From Macrostomum hystrix (Eukaryota; Platyhelminthes; Macrostomidae), in NCBI GenBank assembly GCA_950097015.1, contig CATNEN010000025.1, positions 8,916,001 to 8,980,000 on the forward strand: a stretch of 64,000 nt of DNA, written 5' to 3'. Under the pieces are notes generated by a model. It ran no database searches. It was not told where the DNA came from and saw only the letters and a list, made by a program, of their open reading frames with translations. This document shows, piece by piece, positions 57,787-64,000 of this stretch. Within the stretch, counting starts at the first letter, position 1; every line of letters begins with the position of its first letter. The translations under genes were made by a program, and so were the position numbers.

Positions 57787-60700
57787 TCACCTCTTTTCAG
57801 TCAGGACCTCAAAAATTTCCATCCGATTGATGTGCAGCCTTTGGGTGAGGATCGCCAGCAGCCAGCGGTGCTTCCAGGAGACAACGATCCTCGCCAGGTT
57901 GAACACGCGTTCAGAGTTGGTGACGAGTACGGTGCGCAGCTCACCGGGCTCCATGTACTCCTTGTTGATGATCGTCAGCTCGGAACTGCGCACGCCGGAT
58001 TCGCTCTCCAGCGTCAGGAAGAGGTCACCGTACTGCCTCTTGGCGTCCGCGACTCCAGAGATGGTCACGGAGATCACGTAGTGGTGGACTGGAGTGCAAG
58101 ATGTGGGATCTGAGATGTGGGATCTGAGATGTGGGATCTGAGATGTGGGATCTGAGATGTGGGATCTGAGATGTGGGATCTGAGATGTGGGATCTGAGAT
58201 GTGGGATCTGAGATGTGGGATCTGAGATGTGGGATCTGAGATGTGGGATCTGAGATGTGGGATCTGAGATGTGGGATCTGAGATGTGGGATCTGAGATGT
58301 GGGATCTGAGATGTGGGATCTGAGATGTGGGATCTGAGATGTGGGATCTGAGATGTGGGATCTGAGATGTGGGATCTGAGATGTGGGATCTGAGATGTGG
58401 GATCTGAGATGTGGGATCTGAGATGTGGGATCTGAGATGTGGGATCTGAGATGTGGGATCTGAGATGTGGGATCTGAGATGTGGGATCTGAGATGTGGGA
58501 TCTGAGATGTGGGATCTGAGATGTGGGATCTGAGATGTGGGATCTGAGATGTGGGATCTGAGATGTGGGATCTGAGATGTGGGATCTGAGATGTGGGATC
58601 TGAGATGTGGGATCTGAGACTGTCAACTGTCACGGCAGTCCGCGCACCTTCGAACGGCTCGGCGCCGGTGGTGTCCAGGAACATTCGCACCCCGCTCGCT
58701 CCGGCAGGTGGTCGCCACTCATCCGCCCGAATGCCCATGAAGGCGCAGCCGCTGGAGCCGCATCGGTCGCACCGGCCAGCTTTGAAGTCTTCGTAGGATG
58801 AGCAGGGGACAGCCTTGAAGTCACCCTGCTGATGAAGGATGGTGCTGGTCATTAGGGGCAGAACCCGAAGGTGGTCGCAGGCTACGGCCCACTTCGTGCC
58901 CTCAACAATGCCGTTGATGATGATGCTGATGATCGGGTTTTGCTTGCAGTCTGTCTGCTTCTTGCCACCGTTAGGATAAAAGTCCACGTGACCAGCCGGC
59001 TCCATCATGCCGAAGCCGCCCTCCAGCTTCACGCTGCTCAGCAGGCTGTCACCGTCGGTGTGGATGGCGTCAACAAAGTTCGCGTCCGTTGGATCGAGGC
59101 GGACCTATCCAGGCAGGTGCAAACGGGGGGATGAACAACCTGCAACTGTGCGTGTGCAAGCTGCAACTGTGCGTGTGCAAGCTGCAACTGTGCGTGTGCA
59201 AGCTGCAACTGTGCGTGTGCAAGCTGCAACTGTGCGTGTGCAATCTGCAACTGTGCGTGTGCAAGCTGCAACTGTGCGTGTGCAAGCTGCAACTGTGCGT
59301 GTGCAAGCTGTAACTGTGCGTGTGCAATCTGCAACTGTGCGTGTGCAAGCTGCAACTGTGCGTGTGCAAGCTGCAACTGTGCTGCAACTTTCTCATCTGG
59401 CATCAAACCTCCCTCACCTCCGGATGCGTGCCCTCAAAGAAGGGCCCGGCCGGGTCGAGCCCGGTGATTCTGGCGAGACCTGGCAGCCGCTCGCCTGCGT
59501 AGCCCGAGATATGCGCGCCCAGGCTGTGTCCGAGCAGGTGGAACCGCGATCTGGTGGCGCCGAACTCCGTCTCCAGCCAGCCAATCAGCTGCGCCAGCAG
59601 GGCGCCAATCACCCGGGTGTTGGCCGTTGCCTGCGTGTAGGGCAGCTGGTTGCCGCGGCTCCAGTCCAACTGGATCACATTGTAGTCTCCGTGCACTAGA
59701 AGCGCCTTCTTCATGTCGCTCATCCAGGTCACCTGGCCATTCTCCAGGAAGCCGTGGGTGATGATCTTGGGGGTGGAGTGGGGATAACTGTCAGGAGATT
59801 TTTAAATGATGACTTTCGAATCCTGAGAAACTTTGGGATCTGAGTATGTTTGGGATCTGAGTATCTTTGAGATCTGAGGATCTTTGGGATCTGAGGATCA
59901 TTGGGATCTGAGGATCATTGGGATCTGAGGATCATTGGGATCTGAGGATCTTTGGGATCTAGAATTCGGGATCTGAGGATCTTTGGGACCTGAGGGTCCT
60001 TGGGATCTGAGGATCTTTGGGATCTAGAATTCGGGATCTGAGGATCTTTGGGATCTGAGGATCCTTGGGATCTGAGGATCTTTGGGATCTGAGGATCTTT
60101 GGGATCTGAGGATCCTTGGAATAAGAGGATCTTTGGGATCTGAGTATCTTTGGGATCTGAGGATCCTTGGAATAAGAGGATCTTAGGGATCTGAGGATCT
60201 TTGGGATCTGAGGATCCTTGGAATAAGAGGATCTTTGGGATCTGAGTATCTTTGGGATCTGAGGATCCTTGGAATAAGAGGATCCCTGGGATCTGAGGAT
60301 CTTTGGGATCTGAGGATCCTTGGGATCTGAGGATCCTTGGGATCTGAGGATCCTTGGGATCTGAGGATCCTTGGGATCTGAGGATCCTTGGGATCTGAGG
60401 ATCTTTGGGATCTAGAATTCGTGATCTACCTTGGTAGGCAGGTTGGCATTAAAGTATGAGCGCTCGACGCTAGACTTGTCGCCATAGACAATGGCCTGGC
60501 CATCTACAATATTACGCCTTGTGTACAGCGCGTAGGTTGACTGGATTCGCTCAGGACTCTGTGGCAGCAGCTGCAGAGGCCTTCGCAGCAGGTCATAAAA
60601 ATTGCCACCGGTGCTGAAGCAGCCGAGACTGCCGTAGCAGACTTTCATGGGTATCAGCACGGCTGAGGATTGCAGTGAATGGGAAGCTTCAAGAATAGTT

Positions 60701-60884
60701 GTTTAACGAACGAGTTGGAAAATGATCAGATTTTCGAGTTTGGTTGCTAGTTAGATGGCTAATCCACTGAGTAAATATGAATCTCACGTTCATTTCTCGC
60801 TGCCTTGTCACCGCTTGAAGTCCGCGCTTCGAAAGCAATGAGGACAATCGCTAGAGTTACAATTATACCATAGGCGGTTGTCAT
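57787..60884 (-). CDS. Secreted pancreatic-type triacylglycerol lipase with PLAT domain (478 aa)
   Basis: Exons in transcript order are 60884-60788, 60662-60430, 59765-59418, 59104-58648 and 58088-57787. Introns are GT-AG and phases match, giving 479 codons with stop. The protein opens with a signal peptide (MTTAYGIIVTLAIVLIAFEA). KVCYGSLGCFS is the family start of the mature enzyme. HLLGHSLGAHISGYAGERLP contains the nucleophile Ser in GHSLG. GLDPAGP holds the catalytic Asp and ACDHLR the catalytic His, so the triad is complete. The last exon (VHHYVISVTISGVADAK...) is the C-terminal PLAT domain, somewhat shorter than in vertebrate enzymes. The expected reaction is extracellular hydrolysis of triglyceride or phospholipid. 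It lies between two bestrophin genes. The third exon's acceptor and the exon 4 donor were chosen by homology and phase. Confidence 0.9.
58104..58618. repeat. 14-bp minisatellite filling lipase intron 4
   Basis: About 37 nearly perfect copies of gatgtgggatctga. The array occupies almost the whole intron, leaving about 15 bp before the acceptor. Because 14 is not a multiple of 3, one 42-bp period is read in every frame, producing spurious long frames that run into both flanking exons. Confidence 0.97.
59147..59385. repeat. 21-bp minisatellite in lipase intron 3
   Basis: About eleven units of 21 bp, ctgcaactgtgcgtgtgcaa plus g, filling most of a 313-bp intron. Confidence 0.95.
59830..60417. repeat. 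18-bp minisatellite in lipase intron 2
   Basis: About 33 units of gatctgaggatctttggg with variants (ggatcatt, ggaataagaggatc, gatctagaattcgg). It shares the core GGGATCTGAG with the 14-bp array in intron 4 of the same gene. Confidence 0.95.
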
Positions 60885-61189
60885 GCTGTTGCTAAGGCCG
60901 CAAGGTGTGAAACGGAGGACGCAGTTGTAATTAGGAATTCTGCCGGGGTGTCTGTGTAGTTTTATCCCACACCCATTTTGCGCCACACATATTAACTAAA
61001 TCTGTCTAAAAGTCACCTGTACGATTTCCCAGACTAACAACTGATTACAGGAGACAGGGGGCAATAAATTAGGCGCAAATTGTGCTCAAAAACTGTTGTT
61101 GTTCACATGGCGATTTCGACTGCTTTGAGGCGACTATGCACTTCTCATTTATCGATTTGCTCCGGATTCAGATTACCTTCCATTCTCTC

Positions 61190-61400
61190 CACTCTAGACA
61201 CACTCACACAGGTGTGTACATCTGCCCTGACTTTCTCATCGTCAGTCAGTGTACACTCTCACTGGGCCTTTGAGTTTGGCCCTCAAGGGCGTAAATTGCA
61301 CGACAAGCCCCCAAGCCTTCTCTATGCGGCTGCGCCCTAAATGAATGTGGCCTCGCCGCGGAATCGAACACAGGGAACTTGGTGCGAGACGCTGACGTGA
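61190..61400 (-). mobile_element. tRNA-derived SINE (family 2), head truncated
   Basis: The minus strand shows B-box tgttcgattccgc, then the body with gcccttgagggccaaactc and the cagtgtacactctcactg core, ending near cacctgtgtgagtgtgtc. The A-box side is lost. Confidence 0.65.
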
Positions 61401-61434
61401 TATCTCTTCTCTACTCTCTTGTGTTTAATCTCCA

Positions 61435-62042
61435 CCCACTCGTGTCTCATCTCTACACTCTAATGTCTCATCTCTGCCCTCTCGTGTCTCATCTCTGCCC
61501 TCTCGTGTCTCATCTCTACCGTCTCGTGTCTCATCTCTGCCCTCTCGTGTCTCATCTCTGCCCTCTCGTGTCTCATCTCTACCGTCTCGTGTCTCATCTC
61601 TGCCCTCTCGTGTCTCATCTCTACCGTCTCGTGTCTCATCTCTACCGTCTCGTGTCTCATCTCTACCGTCTCGTGTCTCATCTCTACCGTCTCGTGTCTC
61701 ATCTCTATCCTTTAATGTCTCATCTCTACCGTCTCATGTCTCATCTCTACCGTCTCGTGTCTCATCTCTACCCTCTCGTGTCTCATCTCTACCGTCTCGT
61801 GTCTCATCTCTACCCTCTAAAGTCTCATCTCTGCCCTCTCGTGGCTCATCTCTACCCTCTAAAGTCTCATCTCTACCCTCTAAAGTCTCATCTCTGCCCT
61901 CTCGTGGCTCATCTCTACCCTCTAAAGTCTCATCTCTGCCCTCTCGTGTCTCATCTCTACCCTCTAAAGTCTCATCTGTGCCCTCTCGTGGCTCATCTCT
62001 ACCCTCTAACGTCTCATCTCTGCCCTCTCTTGTCTCATCTCC
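61435..62042. repeat. 21-bp minisatellite upstream of bestrophin 2
   Basis: About 29 units of 21 bp containing gtgtctcatctctaccgtct, with ctaaag variants towards the right. It lies 245 bp before the bestrophin 2 ATG, so in its upstream region or 5' untranslated region. Confidence 0.95.
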
Positions 62043-62286
62043 TAAATAAATACAGGAGGTTCTCTAATTAGAAAGGTACACTGAATTGGTATGTGACCAT
62101 TGCACACGAACACTTATCATTGGCCAGAAGCCGCGAGTTAAATCCTGGCCAATAGAATGATTTCGTTGTCCTGGAAGACTTAGATAAAGCAAGTGAAAGT
62201 GCAAATTCACACCTCCTGGCCAATTCAAACCGCAGTTAATTAGTCAGCGAGTATTTCACTTGACAGTTGGCCAGATATAGACTGAA

Positions 62287-62620
62287 ATGACAGTCACCTA
62301 CAGCAAGGTGATCTCCTCAGGACAGAAGGGAGTCTTCGTGCGCCTGCTGCTAATGTGGAAAGGCTCTTTGTACAAGCTGGTATACCTGGATCTCATCTTC
62401 TACCTGTCTCTGTACTATACCCTGTCGCTGTCCTACCGGCTCCTGTTGTCAGAGGAGGGTCGGCGCACCTTTGAACAGGTGGTCCACTTTGCTAACTCGG
62501 TCAAAAACAACATTCCCCTGAGCTTCCTGCTGGGGTTCTTTGTCAGCGGCGTGATCAACCGGTGGTGGGCCATGTTTCTGGAGATACCCTGGATGAACAG
62601 ATACGCCTTTCTAGCACAAG
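62287..62620 (+). CDS. Bestrophin-family anion channel 2, first exon (gene continues beyond window)
   Basis: ATG at 62287 starts MTVTYSKVISSGQKGVFVRL, then [34 protein letters not shown] and LEIPWMNRYAFLAQ up to a gtgagg donor at 62621 (111 codons plus one base). The neck Ile/Phe/Phe and RWW motif are present. It is a clear paralogue of bestrophin 1 in the opposite orientation, but it lacks the intron that splits bestrophin 1 between LGFFVAG and VIGRWW. The next exon is not within the window's remaining 1.4 kb as far as I can see. Confidence 0.85.
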
Positions 62621-62744
62621 GTGAGGCCGACTGGTTTTTAGAAATCCCAACCCTTCACAAAAATCCCATCTCAACATCAAAATCCCATTTTTTATTAAAA
62701 TTGCCATAAAAAAGTTCCATTTCGACGATTACGGTAATCCAATC

Positions 62745-63040
62745 TCACAATGAAGATCCCATCTCACTATGAAGATCCCATCTCACTATGAAGATCCCAT
62801 CTCACTATGAAGATCCCATCTGACTATGAAGATCCCATCTCACTATGAAGATCCCATCTCACTATGAAGATCCCATCTCACTATGACGATGATCCCATCT
62901 CACTATAAAGATCCCATCTTACTATGAAGATCCCATCCCACAATTAAAGTCCCATCTCACAATGAATATCCCATCCGACAATTAAAGTCCCATCTCACAA
63001 TGAAGATCCCATCCCAAAATGAATATCCCATCTCATCAAG
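62745..63040. repeat. 19-bp minisatellite in bestrophin 2 intron 1
   Basis: About 15 units of atcccatctcactatgaag, becoming degenerate to the right. Confidence 0.95.
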
Positions 63041-63274
63041 AAAATCTCAAGAGTGTCCGTGTCCCAATGCACTAGCAGAGCACTATATTATCAGTGGCAA
63101 GTCGTGCCAAATTATTTTAGTTTAAAACAAGACTCCAAAGCTTGCACACATGGTGTTTTCCAACAAAACGATATTGACTGATTAAAGGCAGGGTCTGAAA
63201 ATGGTTTTGCATAGCAACTGTGACAGAAATTAGCACGATTTTGTTGGCCAGCATTATTTTGAGTAGTAGAGGAA

Positions 63275-63965
63275 ACGGTGAGGAATCAGCGGAGGAATCA
63301 GCGAAGGAATCAGCGGAGGAATCAGCGGAGGAATCAGCTGAGGAATAAGCGGAGGAATCAGCTGAGGAATCGGCGCAGGAATCAGCGGAGGAATCAGCGG
63401 AGGAATCGGCGCAGGAATCAGCGGAGGAATCAGCGAAGGAATCAGCGGAGGAATCAGCTGAGGAATCGGCGCAGGAATCAGCGGAGGAATCAGCTGAGGA
63501 ATCGGCGCAGGAATCGGCGGAGGAATCAGCGGAGGAATCAGCGGAGGAATCGGCGCAGGAATCAGCGGAGGAATCAGCGGAGGAATCAGCGAAGGAATCA
63601 GCGGAGGAATCAGCGGAGGAATCAGCTGAGGAATCAGCGGAGGAATCAGCTGAGGAATCGGCGCAGGAATCAGCGGAGGAATCAGCGGAGGAATCGGCGC
63701 AGGAATCAGCGGAGGAATCAGCGAAGGAATCAGCGGAGGAATCAGCTGAGGAATCGGCGCAGGAATCAGCGGAGGAATCAGCGGAGGAATCAGCGGAGGA
63801 ATCAGCGGAGGAATCAGCGGAGGAATCGGCGCAGGAATCAGCGCAGGAATCAGCGGAGGAATCAGCGGAAAAATCAGCGGAAAAATCTGCGGAGGAATCA
63901 GCTGAGGAATCAGCTGAGGAATGAGCGGAAAAATCAGCGGAGGAATCAGCGGAGGAATCAGCGGA
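63275..63965. repeat. 12-bp minisatellite in bestrophin 2 intron 1
   Basis: About 57 units of gaggaatcagcg, with variants gctgag, gcgcag and gcgaag arranged in partly repeated blocks. The long Ser/Ala/Asp frame on the minus strand is a by-product of the 12-bp period. Confidence 0.95.
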
Positions 63966-64000
63966 ATCAGAGGAAGAACTCACTGGGAAAATCAGAAAGT

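Noticed and set aside
57787-59032. 335- and 279-aa frames with a DPTSQIPHLRSHIS repeat joined to lipase or PLAT sequence
   Set aside because: The two lipase exons are in different frames across the 14-bp array; a GT-AG intron restores phase and removes the repeat.
61379-62071. 230-aa LVSHLYR-type repeat protein
   Set aside because: Product of a 21-bp minisatellite in non-coding DNA upstream of bestrophin 2.
63117-63983. 288-aa Ser/Ala/Asp-rich protein on the minus strand
   Set aside because: Product of a 12-bp minisatellite inside bestrophin 2 intron 1; no signal of real coding at its ends.

Overview
The window is from a metazoan nuclear genome. Genes are split by GT-AG introns of about 75 bp to 3.4 kb. 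The recognisable proteins are animal families (bestrophin channel, pancreatic-type lipase with a PLAT domain, THAP finger, CUB domain, MOV10-type helicase). The repeats are animal types: tRNA-derived SINEs, BEL/Pao, non-LTR, hAT and Merlin-like elements. I cannot name the species; an invertebrate is most likely (inference).

The left three quarters (1-46919) is a tandem segmental duplication. Unit A is cut by the window edge (1-3194), unit B is complete (3195-27172, about 24.0 kb) and unit C is complete but shorter (27173-46919, about 19.7 kb). Each unit runs: 5'-truncated Gln/His-rich exon, minisatellites, a MOV10-like helicase exon with an in-frame stop, BEL/Pao debris, a seven-exon CUB/mucin surface-protein gene, a heat-shock-element cluster, a non-LTR retrotransposon fragment, a THAP reading frame, and the last two exons of a bestrophin gene on the minus strand. 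The unit edge lies inside a bestrophin intron. Units A and B therefore hold orphan bestrophin 3' exons, while unit C's copy is still joined to the rest of the gene. Unit C carries a 3.65 kb deletion and lacks a Merlin-like insertion present in A and B.

The right quarter (46920-64000) is single copy. It holds the remaining exons of bestrophin 1 (minus strand, 476 aa in total), a complete secreted lipase (minus strand, 478 aa, full catalytic triad) and the first exon of a second bestrophin (plus strand). Seven of the ten introns of the first two genes carry minisatellites, and some of these arrays share cores.

The most interesting item is the duplicated CUB/mucin gene (12034-15891 and 35981-39868). 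Its surroundings are almost identical between units, but the CUB-domain exons differ by about 35 amino-acid replacements against about five silent changes, with every cysteine kept. This looks like a diversifying cell-surface or secreted receptor. Its 45-bp stalk repeat is open in all forward frames, and two of those frames lead into different membrane-anchor tails (GPI-like or transmembrane). All gene models were spliced by eye from reading frame, splice sites and family similarity; no alignment or search was run.
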